A model generated the notes under the pieces. It saw only the letters and a list, made by a program, of their open reading frames with translations, had not been told where the DNA came from and ran no database searches. DNA of 64,000 bases from Bromus sterilis. Taxonomy: Eukaryota > Streptophyta > Magnoliopsida > Poales > Poaceae. The position numbers and the translations under genes are program-made. This document shows, piece after piece, positions 18,638 through 30,494 of the stretch. Where the stretch lies: positions 183,767,016 to 183,831,015 of the forward strand of contig OX465597.1 in NCBI GenBank assembly GCA_950022295.1, written 5' to 3'. Positions within the stretch are counted from its first letter, which is position 1. The number at the start of each line of letters is the position of its first letter.

Positions 18638-21520
18638 AACCCATACTAAGACATGCATGTTATAATCATACACGCATCACACATGTCTAGTATGAACAGC
18701 AGGTATCATTGCAATTCTCTACAAAGTTTACAACTTTATTGATAACTCTTACAGAGTGCACACAGAGATCACGAAACCGTGATCCAACATTACATCAAAC
18801 AAGCGGAAGCAAAGTAGGTCTGATTACACAGAAGTTTAACAAATGGCTTAAGAAGCGTTATTTAAACACAAGCGCTCCATGAGGGAACCAGTCTGCTGAC
18901 TGGGACTACACTAGCTTGATTTTAGTCGTCGAGCTCCAGGAAGAATCCACCTTCGGGGTCAGTGGGTTCATCTAAAACATAGAATAAGCAAATGTGAGTA
19001 CAAAGTCGTACTCAGCAAGACTTACGTAGGAACTATACTACTCATGCACATGTATCAAGGTAAAGGGAGGTGGGGTTCAAAATAAAAAGTGCCAGCTTTG
19101 ATTTGGCTAGTCCTGAACTACGATTACCAGACTTGAGGTAATACGCGTACACGATTCGACTACATGTCTCCAACCAATTGCACCACTATGGTGCCTTCCT
19201 TGAATTCCCACGAGAAAGCACGCCATAGCACTCACACTTATCTTGGCAAGTTTTATAAGTATCCATTGAAGTTGTCTAATAATCAGGCACGGCTTTCCAA
19301 GTAGTCCCTTACCGCGGATGCGGCTATTCGAATAGGTGATTAACCCTGCAGGGGTGTACTGCTACACACATGAAACTATCAGTTACCGCCGGGATCTCGG
19401 CACCCTTCAAGCGGGTGTTGGCGAGGATAATTTCCACAACTTTTACCTCACACCCAACTCAAGTTCAATGAAGACGACTATGGGGAATGGTTTGCACATT
19501 CGTAACCCGGCCAGTTTACCGAAGTGGTCCCAGAAGATGTGTGCGTGGTGCATAAGCCGGTCTCGGTTGAGCCGTTCTCTCACTTAGCAGCCAGGCCACA
19601 AACCTACGAGAACTCCGAACTACTGCGACTCATTGAACTGAGAAGGGGTGAGTTAATAGGTTGAGCGCGGGTCCATGTGCCCAACATGTGGTAGTACTCT
19701 TCGTCTTAGATCACCACACAAGAACTCGGGCTTAGGGCGGTGTTTTACGAGACAACCCACTGTGTACTCCCACACAGCCTCTCATCGTTCACCTCGTATT
19801 AGGTTAGATTCACAAACACATTTCCACCATCATCAACATGATCACTACTATCCCGACTAACATAACAGTATCACCATTGTATCACTCTAAGCATGCAATA
19901 AGCTGTAACAGTTACAGGGGCCACATGATATCAATCAACTCCTACATCTTCTAGTATTGTGGTTTTCTTACTACTGTGACAAAATGATAGGTCATGCAAA
20001 GGAATGGGTTCATTTATGCGGTAGCAACGTATCATGGTAATCATCCTAAACAATGCATAAGCGAGACAGAGAGGGAAGTGGGATTTTATCGACATGATCA
20101 ATGGGGGTTTGCTTGCCTTGCTGACAGGGTTCACACAAGGTGTCTTTAACGAAGGGGGTGATCTCGGTTTCCGGCTCCACCTCTATTCGATAGAAAACAA
20201 TGCAAACAAAGTGATCAATATAAAGACAATGCACAATCACATGATCAAGGGCACTAGAGTGCAGCCCGTGCACTCGCGCGTCGTGTGGAAGCCACAGCAC
20301 AGCCAGGGGATGACGGCTCGACGACGGGGACCCCATCGGCGGCGACAGAGCCACGGTGGCGACGCGGTCATCGCTACGGTGCACCAGAGGACGCAAGAGC
20401 GGGCGCGTTCGACTTCTGGAAGCATTGCACGTCCACTAGAAACGCGCGTGGTTGGCGTAGGTGGCTCGGGTGCTCGATGGCGAGCACAACGGCGGCGAGG
20501 AGCCACGGCTCCCATGGCGGGACGGGCTAGAGGACGAACGGGGGCTAGCTGAGTGAGGGGAAAAGCTCACCACGTTGCGGGTAGTGCGGTGGTGTAGAGG
20601 TTGGAGGCGGGGAGGGCTCAACGGCGAGGAAATACTGCGAGGATCTTCACGGTGGCCGGCGGTGACTTGGTGGTGTTGGCGTCGTCTACGGGTCTTCTGG
20701 CTCGATTCCTTCCGCGTCTTGGCGTAGTCGACGTCGCCGAAGACGATGGACAAGCTGGTTCTGCTTCTCATCGGCGGTGGCCGCGTGATCTCGGAGGCGT
20801 GCTCCATGGTGGTTCTCGGGTGGCGTCGAATTCGCGCGGAAGAGAGAGCGAGAGCAGCAGAAAGAGGGGGGAAGTGCTCGACGGGTGCACGACCGACTCC
20901 GTGGCGCAAGGATAGGGCTTGGGTCGTCTGGAAGGCCCTCGGCGTCGAGGAGGCGTCCACGGCGCGCTATGGATCGACACCGAGCTGCTTAAGGAAGACG
21001 ACAGAGAGGGTGTTGGGCTGGGCCAGGCTAGTGGGCTGGGGTGCGTTGAGTTGGGCCAGAATCACAGGTAAGTTCACTTTTTATTTTCTGTCTGTTTTCT
21101 TTTTTGCCATTTGTTTTGACTTAGCTAGATAAAATACCTAGCCATTTTTTATAAATGCTCAAATCTTTCATATGGCATTACATGACCAGTGTCTAGTCAC
21201 ATCCAAAGTTTGAGCATTTTTTAAATTCAAAATATTTGATTTCAAATTCAAACAGGAGTTTAAATTTAATTACATGCTCCTGTTTCAATATTTGAAAAAT
21301 CCATGAGCATGGGATTGGTCCCACGTCACTTGATATGTGATCACACTCATTTATGGGAGTTTTCAAAAATACAAAAGGAATTTTTGGAGCAACTTTTATT
21401 GTGGCCATTTGAATTAAATTCATATAGGGGGGTATCTTCTCCCATTTCAATTTCAATTTGAAATTTTTGACATGAATGCATGTTGAGTCTTGACCTAGCA
21501 CATACCTAACAGAGGTTCTG
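18638..21520 (-). repeat. Family Y copy 2, inverted relative to copy 1
   Basis: Minus-strand counterpart of 2580-4528 plus 13063-13750, and extending further at its 3' side (18638-19200). The junction with family L copy B at 18637 is abrupt. It contains a GC-rich segment (about 20270-20960) and A/T-rich ends. The frames at 20094-20552 and 20436-20960 lie on both strands of the GC-rich part and look fortuitous. No coding domain was recognised. Confidence 0.6.
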
Positions 21521-22010
21521 ACGCGTGTCCCCTCCGCATCGCTTAAGGGAGGAATATGTTCTGTCGTCTCCAGTATCCTACTGCACGGAGATTCTTTTCG
21601 GCAGCGTCTTGAACGCACCGCGGTGTGCTTTCCTTGGCGAGTTGGTGCAGCCTTCCGGGATGGTGGAGCAAACTCCTGCTCGCCGACAGTAGCCCTTGGG
21701 CTTGGCTGAGGCGTAGATGACTTGTACAAGAGCCATGCCAGGTCTGATGATTAGGGAAGTTGGACCGTCCGGAATGCGAGTTTGGTAGTGCGATCGCGTG
21801 GGGTTCCGGGCCCTCCTGGCGGCGGTAACCAACACATGTCGAGAGGAGTATGCGGGGCCGACTCATGATGATGGTCGAGGGTCGACACGATCCTGAGCCC
21901 GAGGTGGAGTAATTGGGGAGTTACTGCGTTCCCTCCTAGTAACGGGTACTTATCCATGTGGGACTCACAGTAGCTTCTTTCTTCCAATCGGCAGCTTATG
22001 TGCACACCAT
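21521..22010. other. Unassigned intergenic or relic sequence
   Basis: I see no repeat shared with the rest of the window and no convincing gene. A minus-strand run from about 21730 to 21590 is weakly coding-like but has no domain I recognise. It ends at the CACTA terminus. Confidence 0.4.
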
Positions 22011-22340
22011 CACTACTGGAATTCACCAATTTTCCATGTGGGAACCTCTTTGCCGTCTGTTTTTCATCGGGGCGGACGGCAAAGAGGTTGTTTGCCGTCG
22101 GTCCCAAGTTATACAGACGGCAAAACGTACACTCATGGCAAACTCATAGTTTGCCGTCTGTAAACGCACATGCAGATGGCAAAGGTAGATTTTCCGTGTG
22201 TTGTGACAGACGGCAAACCTAGAGGTGGGCCCGCCTAGCACAGTCGAGAAGTGAGGGTGAATGGCCAGGCGTTATGCCGTCTGCTAGCAGACGGCAATGT
22301 AATGTTGCCGTCTACCAGAAGATGGCATAACCCCTGGCCG
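22011..22340. repeat. CACTA terminal and subterminal repeats
   Basis: After the 22011 terminus the motif TTTGCCGTCTG or its inverse CAGACGGCAAA recurs about ten times in both orientations, for example near 22050, 22068, 22093, 22120, 22151, 22208, 22275 and 22302. Subterminal motifs of this kind bind the TNPA-type protein and bring the ends together. Some copies are mutated. Confidence 0.85.
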
Positions 22341-22349
22341 TTAACCTGG

Positions 22350-22915
22350 CGTCGTGCCCCTCTCGCACTCCACTCCTCACAACCTCCCTCTCCCACTACT
22401 CCCACACCGCCGCCGCACCCTACCCGTCGCCGGCACCGCGCCCTACGCCGCCCTGCCCCCGCCCTCCGCTGGATCCCGCTAGCCCTCTGCCACCCCTCCC
22501 GCAACCGCCACCGCCCTCCTCCGCCCCGCCCTCGGCCGCCCTCCTCCGCCCCTCGCCTCCCCGCCCTCCGCCGCCCCGCCCTCCGTCTCCCGGCCGCCCT
22601 CCTCCGCCCCACTCCGGTGAGCTCCCCTCCACCCCTCCTTGTTCTTTCTTTTTTGTTTTTTTCTCTTATTTAGTTAGATTTCTCTGTTTTTTGTCAGTTT
22701 TAGGTTTTAGTTAGTTAGATTTCTTTTTTTTAGTTTGTTTTAGGTATTCGTTAGTTAGTTAGGATGTTAGTGTTAGGATTGTAGTTTTTTTTTAATAAAA
22801 TAAGAAAGGAAAAGTAGAATAAATTTTTTTAGTTAGTTAGATTTCTTTGTTTTGGTTTGTTTAGGTTGTGTTAGAATTAGTTAGGATGTTAGTGTTAGGA
22901 TTGTAGTTTGTAGAA
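22350..22915 (+). other. CACTA 5' leader region
   Basis: A C-rich pyrimidine stretch (22370-22630) then T-rich sequence with two similar copies of TTTAGTTAGTTAGATTTCT. This fits an untranslated first exon and intron. The open frames on both strands come from its simple composition. Confidence 0.4.
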
Positions 22916-23365
22916 AAAGAAAATAAGTAAAGAAAAGAAGAATAAAAGGATATAAAGAGAAGTAGAAGAAAAGGAAAAAACACGAAGGACGAGGAGGAAG
23001 AGGGAAGAAGAGGAAAGAAGAAGAAGGAGGAGGAGGAAGAGAGAAGAAGAGGAAAGAAGAAGAGGAAGGAGGAGGAGGAAGAGAGAAGAAGAAAAAGAAG
23101 TAGAATCAGAAGAAGGATAGAAGAGGAAGGTGGAGGAGGAAGAGAGAAGAAGAAAGAAGAAAAGGAGGAGGAGGAAGAGAGAAGAAGAAAGAAGAAAAAG
23201 AAGGAGATTAAGAAGAAAGAAGAACAAGAAAAAGAAAAAGAAGGAAAACAAGAAGAAAAACAAGAAGAATAAGAAATAGAGGAAGAAGAAAAGTAAAAAT
23301 AAGAAGAATAAGAAGACAAATAAGAAAAAAGAAGGAAAAGAAAAGAAAAAGAAGAATAAGAAAGT
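22916..23365. repeat. GAA/GGA-rich low-complexity tract
   Basis: About 450 bp of almost pure purine on the plus strand, made of AAGAAG, GAGGAAGAG and AAAAG words. The long Ser/Phe/Leu frames on the minus strand are artefacts of this composition. Confidence 0.9.
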
Positions 23366-23730
23366 ATATAAAGTTAGTAATTAGATGTTAATTACTGTTA
23401 CTTAGCTCAATTACCGGTAGTAGTGTTTGTGTTGATTTTCTGAAATTAAATGTGCAGTTGTTTCCCCTTCACCTCGAGCATCGTCGTCGGCGAGGGTCTC
23501 GTGTTCGACGATCGCTCCTACATTCTAGGGTGAGTAAAAAATGTCCGCTATCCTCTTCCCCCCTTACTTAGCTTTGTTTCGGCCTTCGTGCTGATGACAC
23601 TAGCTAGGTAAATACAGTCGCGTAACCAGTATGCGTCTCCCGTTCGAAAGGATTACTATTACAAATATGCATTAATTTGCATATTTATAATAGTTTTTTT
23701 TTCGAATTGTCCAACGTTATCCATGGATAG

Positions 23731-24024
23731 CCCGAGTATGTGTAGATTGGGTCGGTTTCCCATGCTTTGGTCCCGATCCGACGCGGTATTTCGTCAGCGC
23801 CTCCCTGTTGTTCTCCGGATACACAACCTCTCGGCTTGTTGTCGAGAAGTGTATTAGGAGAACAGCGGGGAGGTGCTGCCGAAATACCGCGTCGGACCGG
23901 GACCAAAGCATGGGAAACCGTTGTTGAGACATGTATTAGGAGAACAGCGTGGAAGTGCTGCCGAAATACCGAGTCGGATCGGGACCAAAGCATGGGAAAC
24001 CGACCCAATCTACACATACTCGGG
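23731..24024. repeat. Threefold inverted repeat (hairpin) in CACTA leader
   Basis: Left arm 23731-23816 (CCCGAGTATG..GTTCTCC) is the near-perfect inverse of 23939-24024. A third copy, parallel to the right arm, lies at 23857-23920 and lacks the last ~20 bp. The transcript could fold into a long stem with two alternative partners. No protein is expected. Confidence 0.85.
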
Positions 24025-24166
24025 TGGGATTAGGACCTATCTTTACATATTAGTGTGTAGGTTAATTGCATATGCCGTAGCTATGTATGATAAAAGCAAT
24101 TAAAAGTGGACGTAATAAAATTGACAAACTTGTATATTTGTTGTTTAGTAGCTAGCTAGCGACAAG

Positions 24167-27100
24167 ATGAGCAATGATCGTGTGTGGATGTACACTGGCC
24201 GCCCTAATTAGAAAGTGATCACCAATGAATGGGCAATGTAAACCCAGGAGTTTCTGAGAGTGGCGTGTGCAAATGGGCAGACAAAAACATGGTGCCCCTG
24301 CGTTAGGTGCGACAACTATAAACAGGCGATAGAGGTGGATATGGGTAAACACTTGCAGAAGTGGGGTTATAAGCCTGGTTATACGGTGTGGGCCTTCCAT
24401 GGCGAGTTTGCCGGACATATGAGAGAGCAGGTGGTCCGTCAGCGCACGGAGGAGTACGGAACCGGGATCGAAGACATGGTGCAGGACTTTGACGATGCAC
24501 GGCATGAGGACGATGAGATGGAGGAATCTGCGAAGGCCTTCTATGAGATGTTGGAGTCTTCAAAACGTCCTCTACACGCTCACACTGAGCTTTGTCAGTT
24601 GGATGCCATCGCACAGTTGATGGCTTTTAAGGAACAATTCAACTTGGGCACAGATTGCTACAATGCGATCACGACCCTAATTGGGCGGTTTCTACCAAAA
24701 GATCATGTTATGCTTGCAAACCTGTACCAATTAGATAAAATCCTCAAGCTGCTTAAGATGTCCTATGAGCAGATACATGTTTCTGAGAATGCATGTGCTT
24801 TATTTAGGAAAGAGTATGCGGACGAAGATTATTGTCCCAAATGCAAGTCATCCAGGTATGTTGTGGTAGACAATGGTCAAGGTGAGAAGACGCAGACCAA
24901 AATACCCGTAAATGTTCTTCGGTATCTTCCACTGATACCAAGAATTCAACGCCTTTACATGATGGAAGAGACAGCCAAACAGATGACATTGCACAAATAT
25001 GGGAAGAGAAAGGAATTTGATGCAGATGAGAAGCCGATGTTGACTCACCCATCGGATGGTTTAGCATGCAGGCACTTCGATGAAAAACATTGGGAAAAAT
25101 CTAAGGAGCCAAAGCATTGCCGAATCGCCATTGGCACGGATGGGTTCAATCCTTTCGGTCTGATGGCAGCCTCATATAGTTGTTGGCCTGTATTTGTCAT
25201 GCCACTCAATCTCCCCCCCCCCCTCAGAGATTATGAAAAGGAAGAACATTTTCCTGACGTTGATAATACCAGGGCCCAAATATCCGGGGAAGAATATGGA
25301 TGTGTACATGCAACCGCTTAAGGAGGAATTGCAACAAGCTTGGGACGAAGGGTTCAAGAAATACGATGCAGCTAGCAAAAAGACCTTCAAAATGCATGTT
25401 TGATACCAGTACTCGATGCATGACCTGCCGGTGTATGTGCTTTTCGCTGGATTCTGTGTTCATGGAAAGTTTGGGTGCCCAACATGCAAGGCCGCTCTTC
25501 AGTTTCATTGGTTGAAGGCGGGTGGCAAGTATTCCTGCTTCGACTTTCATAGACAGTTTCTTCCTCCTAAGCATCCTTTCAGAAAAGACAAGAAGAACTT
25601 CATCAAAGGAAAATTTGTCAACAACCTGGCAGCACCTACGATGTCGGGCGAATAGGTCTTGGCACAGTTGAACTCTCTCGAGTCTGATTCAGAATGTCCC
25701 GGGTATTTCAAGGGATATAATTCATAACACGCCTGGACTCACAAGACATGCTTCTGGGATCTCCCCTACTTCCAAGACCTCGAACTTCCACACAATATTG
25801 ATGTGATGCACACTGAAAAGAATATCGGCGAGGCCCTGTTTGCTACATTTTTCGGCATAGATGGGAAGTCAAAGGATAATCCTAAAGCAAGATTCGACCA
25901 GGAGACTCTATGTGATAGACCCTCACAGAAAATGCGACAGCCGAAAGGAAAGAAGAATTGGTCGAAGCCAAGGGCCTGGTTCAATCTTGAAAGGGGGCAT
26001 ATCAGGGAAATTCTCTTGTAGATGCAAAACAGTTTGATGTTCCCCGATGGGTATGCAGAGAATCTGAGGAGGGGAGCTAGTCGTGAAAAACATAAAATAT
26101 TTGGGCTCAAGAGTCATGATTGGCACATATGGCTTGAGAGGGTAATGCCGGTGATGTTGCGCGGCTATATCCCCGAGGAAGAGTGGCTAGTACTAGCAGA
26201 ACCGAGCTATTTCTTCCGTGTTCTTTGTGCTAAAGAACTATCCGATGGCGTGCTAGAAGACATGGAAGATATGGCGCCGGAGTTTCTCTGCAAGTTAGAG
26301 AAGATCTTTCCACCGGGTTTTTTAATCCGATGCAGCATTTGATATTGCATCTCCCGACCGAGGCAAGATTAGGGGGCTCTGTGCAAAACCGTTGGTGCTA
26401 TTCAACGGAGAGAATGCAGAAGACGCTTCGAGCAAAATGTAAAAATAAACGTAGAATTGAAGCATCGATGGACGAGGCTTTCATTACCGAGGAGGCGACA
26501 AACTACGTGACAGCACATTATGAAGCCAAAAATCGCCATTTGCATAATCCAAAGCCTCGATACAATACTGGCGACCCCCAACGGCGTCAATCCAACCTCA
26601 GCCTATTCAAAGGGAAGCTCGGACCTGTTGGTGCTTCGAGAAATAAGATTTTGGATATCAAAGAATGGAAGACTCTTACACTGTATATCTTCACCAACCC
26701 AACAGAAGTGTGACTGTACATCGAGTAAGTGCTTGGTACTTACATTGTTTCGCAACTTCTCATAATTCTTGTTTCTTATTAATTCACATGAATTGATACA
26801 GTCGATACATTGCCAAATTCTCGAATGGAGTGGTTATTGAAAGTGATTCCATCCCAGAGTATGATCTTCTTGCCAATCATGGAGACGGCAATCTTGGTTT
26901 CATCTCTTGGCTCAAACGAACGGTAACTATCAAGCGATATATAGGGTTTCATTTGTCGGTCTGGCCTATTTTTGACTAATATACCAATCCTTTCTTATTA
27001 AACTTATAGGCAAATGAGGAGCCTATGGACGCCGAATTGAGAGAAGTCGCTAATTGTTTTGATAATAAGGTCCGTGTATTTGAGAAATACGACATCAACG

Positions 27101-27855
27101 GGTATCGCCTTCGTACCGTTGATAAAGAGCGAAAAATGGCCGATCAATCAAGTACAAATTCGGGTGTCTCTGCTGTCGGCGACGGAGGTATTGAGTATTA
27201 TGGAAGACTTGAAGCAATATACGAACTTCTATTCTATGGTGAAAATCCTCCGAAAGTCGTTGTCTTCAAATGTCATTGGTTTCTCCCGTCGAGGACTAGA
27301 CGGACTCAGGAACACGTAGGTCTAGTCGAAATTCGATAAGACACCCATTTAAATGTCCCCGATGTCTATATTACAGCTCAATAGGCCACCTAGGTTTTCT
27401 ATATATCCTACCCCTGCCAAACGGTTGAACCTAAAAGGTTGGGATGTCGTTTGTGATGTGCCACCACATATTAGACCACCTCCCCCCAACGAAGAGGATT
27501 ATGTACCCCACATTGACTTAGAGACATATGAAGGAAAATTCTTCCAAGAAACACGCGTGATAAAAAAACGTTTCCGAAACCGCTCTACGTAACCCCAGAA
27601 CATGGAAGAAGACAATGAGAGTGAACCCGACAACGATGATGAGAGTGAACCCGCTAACAACGATGCGGAAGAGCCTGAAGAAGAAGAGGTTACTGCTCCA
27701 GATGACCTTTCAATGCTTGACCGGTTACATAAAGGCCTTCCAAATGTTGGTGTTGTTGAACCTGATGAGGCCGTCATTATCGACGACACGCGTGATAGTG
27801 ATGACGATCCTTCAATTGATCGCGGAGAAGAGACAAATGATCCCGACTACTGTTA
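24167..27855 (+). pseudogene. CACTA TNP2-type transposase, degenerate
   Basis: ATG 24167 starts MSNDRVWMYTGRP, the N-terminus of the transposase-associated domain, but TAG 24209 and TAA 24239 follow in frame. The frame reopens with CPCVRC near 24297 and runs to 25212 with GTDGFNPFG near 25135. An 11-C run at 25213-25223 coincides with a shift into the next frame, which carries IIPGPKYPGKNMDVY, KFGCPTCKA and the hallmark DVMHTEKNIGE near 25800, with stops at 25401, 25653, 25724 and 26019. The frame shifts again near 26320. Later exons (from ~26803 and 27010) hold a C-terminal domain (DINGYRLRT, VVFKCHW) and an acidic tail (27602-27855). The intact protein would bind and cut element ends. Confidence 0.85.
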
Positions 27856-27984
27856 GTTGTATGCATCTCAACTTTAATTAAATATATATATTCTCATTAT
27901 TTTCGTAATTACTTTTGTATTAATTTTTCTTTTTCTCATTGTACTAATTAGTTTACTTTAATTTTTGGCAGGTTCGTGACAGAT

Positions 27985-30353
27985 ATGGAGGGCGAGACCT
28001 CAGGCTCAGGAGGGAGGGGTCGGGGTACTGGGCTCCCACCTCTGGCTCTACGGAGGTCTTTGCTCGAGAGTATGTCCTCGCCTCCTACTACTGACGTGCC
28101 TAGGGGGAGAGGAGGTCGGAAGAAGACCGGGAGAGGCAAAGCAGGTGGTGGCCGCGGGAAAGGGAGAAGTACTGCTGCTGCTTCTTCCTCGCCGCCACCT
28201 CCGGCTGATTCACCAGAGCACAGGGTGGATCCCTCCTCAGACACTCCGGTCCACCAGCCTGAGTTGGAGGATTAGGCTACATCCACCCGCACGACTTGGA
28301 GTCCTTAGCCGGACAAGTCGGAGCAGCACATGACTGAGGTGGAGGCTGGTGCCGAGGAGCAGCACACTACTGATGAGGAGGAGGTGGCTGAGGGTACCAC
28401 CGTGTACCAGTGTGGGGGTACACGGCTGCCGCCCCCATCGATGACTCCCGCCCATAAGCCATTGATTACACCTCTTGGAGAGACATAAGTGCACTTATAC
28501 TCTCTTTCCGTACCTTCTATAATCATGACTATCTGATGGCTTTTCCTTTTTATATTGCAGGGGTTGGACATACGGCAATGGTGTCCACAATCCCAACGCC
28601 ATCCTTGGTGTGCTCGTCAGGGAGAACTTCCTGGGGCTGATTCAGTTGCCCAGATCGGATCAGGCTCCGCAGCCTGGACTCTTTTGGGAGCACTATTGTG
28701 TTGCCTCGGCACCGCCGGATACAATCATCAACGGGGTCGAATGCCACACCAGAGCCGACATTGTGGTCAACGGCTTTTGAGTAATTTATGTTTCACAATA
28801 TAAAAACTTCACAATAGCTAGTTGGTGCACTCATCAGTGTTGTCTCATGCTATTGCAGGTCTTCTACAAGGTCGATAAGTCGAAGGAGCAGGAGGCGGCA
28901 GACGTGATCGTTGCAGAGGCCACGCGCATCTTGCAGAACACAAGGCACGAGATGCGAGTGCAGGCGGTCCGTGACTACTACGCCAAGCAAGGGAGTAAGC
29001 GTAGCAAGAAGGAGTGCCGCAATAAGTTACTGACGAGGGCCCAGTACATGAAGGTAACCCTTTCTTAAGTCTTCTATAGTTTTCTTGATTTGATTCATAG
29101 CTAGGCTACTTATTAGTTTTCTTGTTTACTAACTTAGGCACCGCCGAGATGGTGTGCGGACAAGATGGATTGTTGGGAGGTAATTGTGGACCACTGGTGC
29201 TTAGATGCCTGGTTGGCCGTCCACAACAATGCCAAGGACCGGCGCGCCCAAATGGTTGGTGTGCCACACCATCAAGGCAGCTGCAACTTAGCTGGTTACG
29301 GGCATAAATGGGTATGTGATTTGCTTCAATTTTCATGCAAATTATTCTTTGCTTTGTCTTTTAGGAACCCACAACTTACTAATATCATGCTCTTCTTTGT
29401 CTTTTAGGCGGAGCATAATAAAACAGAGGTGCCTGAGAATTTCGACATGTATGGCATGGCCCATACAACATCGTATAAGAAGGCAAAGGCTCTCTCAGAG
29501 TCGGATCTCGCCACTCCTTCAACTTTCACCAACATTGTCGCCTACAATAAGCTCAAGGCTTATACTGAGGTGGCGAAGGAGAAGCACGGGGAGGCTTATA
29601 ACCCGAGTGGGAAGCCTATTGACCCGGAGCTGGTGATGATCTCTGGTGGCGGAAGGCGCCATGGCGCCATGGCCATTGGAGATAAGTTGATTAGGTGTGA
29701 TAAGAATCTTCCTAAGATCAAGGGGCGCCAAATGAGCTCTTGTCCTGCTATAAGGACTCGTTCGCGGCTAGTCGATCTCACCATCGAGGTTAGCCATAAG
29801 GACTCTTCCATTCTTCTGTTATCTCATCGTTTATTACAGTGCTAACTAGAGGAGTGGGGTTGCAGGAAGCTTTTGAGAAAGAGAGACAAAACACCCAGCG
29901 GCTACTGGAGGAGAAGGAGCGGTTGGCTGAGGAGAAGGCAGCGGAGAGAGAGCGGCTGGCGGAGGAGAGGACGGCGAAGGCTTTAGAGGAGGCCGCGACA
30001 CGCCACGATGCATCGAACCGGGCCTTGTATGAGCTCATCGTGGTAAGTCACTTGTTCATATTCACCCAAAGAATGCATGTTCTAATGTTTGTTTATATTA
30101 GTAACTAATATGATTGACTCATGGAAAACAAATGTGCAGACTATGTGTGAGAAGACTGGTCAGGCCGCTCCACCGATGCCGATAATTTCTCCTGTGGGGA
30201 CGGTGAGTATCTTTCGATGGTCATCAATATCTATTGTGTGGCGTCGTGCTAACCGCTAGTTGATCTTTTCGTGCATTATAACTCTCGGGCTGCATCCCAT
30301 GACCCTTCTCCCCCGTCAACCTCGGGCAACCCGACGGATGCTTCTCAGCCTTG
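27985..30353 (+). pseudogene. CACTA TNPA-like gene, multi-exon
   Basis: Plus-strand exons with good GT/AG borders follow TNP2. Exon 1 from ATG 27985 encodes a Gly/Arg/Pro-rich N-terminus with stops at 28273 and near 28309. An exon from 28561 carries WTYGNGVHNPNAILG, then come 28859-29052 (ends ARAQYMK-like), 29138-29311 (CWEVIVDHW..), 29408-29788 (HTTSYKK..GGGRRHGAMAIGD), 29866-30042 (Glu/Arg-rich coiled coil) and 30140-30202. The order matches the plant transposase (Ptta/En/Spm) family: a conserved central block, a GGG..G block and a C-terminal coiled coil. The product should bind the subterminal repeats. The exon ending near 28779 has a TGA just before the donor. Apart from those stops the gene is better kept than TNP2. 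Confidence 0.75.
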
Positions 30354-30494
30354 AGGGCTACACTCCGGTAAGTTGTGTTGTATATTTTGCTTTATAAATG
30401 CTTTGTTAGTTTGAAAATGCATATTTAGCTTCTGAAATATTATGAAATTCTTAAATATAGCTAGGTTAGCTCAATAATAGCATGATTAGCCAGA
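30203..30494 (+). other. CACTA 3' region before the gypsy insertion
   Basis: Contains the last TNPA-like exon (to about 30353) and A/T-rich sequence with TAGCTTCTGAAATATT-like words that reappear after the insertion at 31438-31600. No other gene. Confidence 0.4.

Noticed and set aside
20094..20960. Overlapping 81-174 codon frames on both strands
   Set aside because: They lie in the GC-rich part of family Y copy 2; copy 1 has no matching protein and no domain is seen.
22235..22673. Arg/Gly- and Pro-rich frames near the CACTA terminus
   Set aside because: They overlap the subterminal repeats and a C-rich leader on both strands and show no domain.
22861..23319. Ser/Phe/Leu-rich 122-152 codon frames on the minus strand
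   Set aside because: They are the complement of a GAA/GGA low-complexity tract; composition explains the absence of stops.
23685..24103. Several 70-110 codon frames on both strands
   Set aside because: They arise from the three copies of the inverted repeat and mirror one another.
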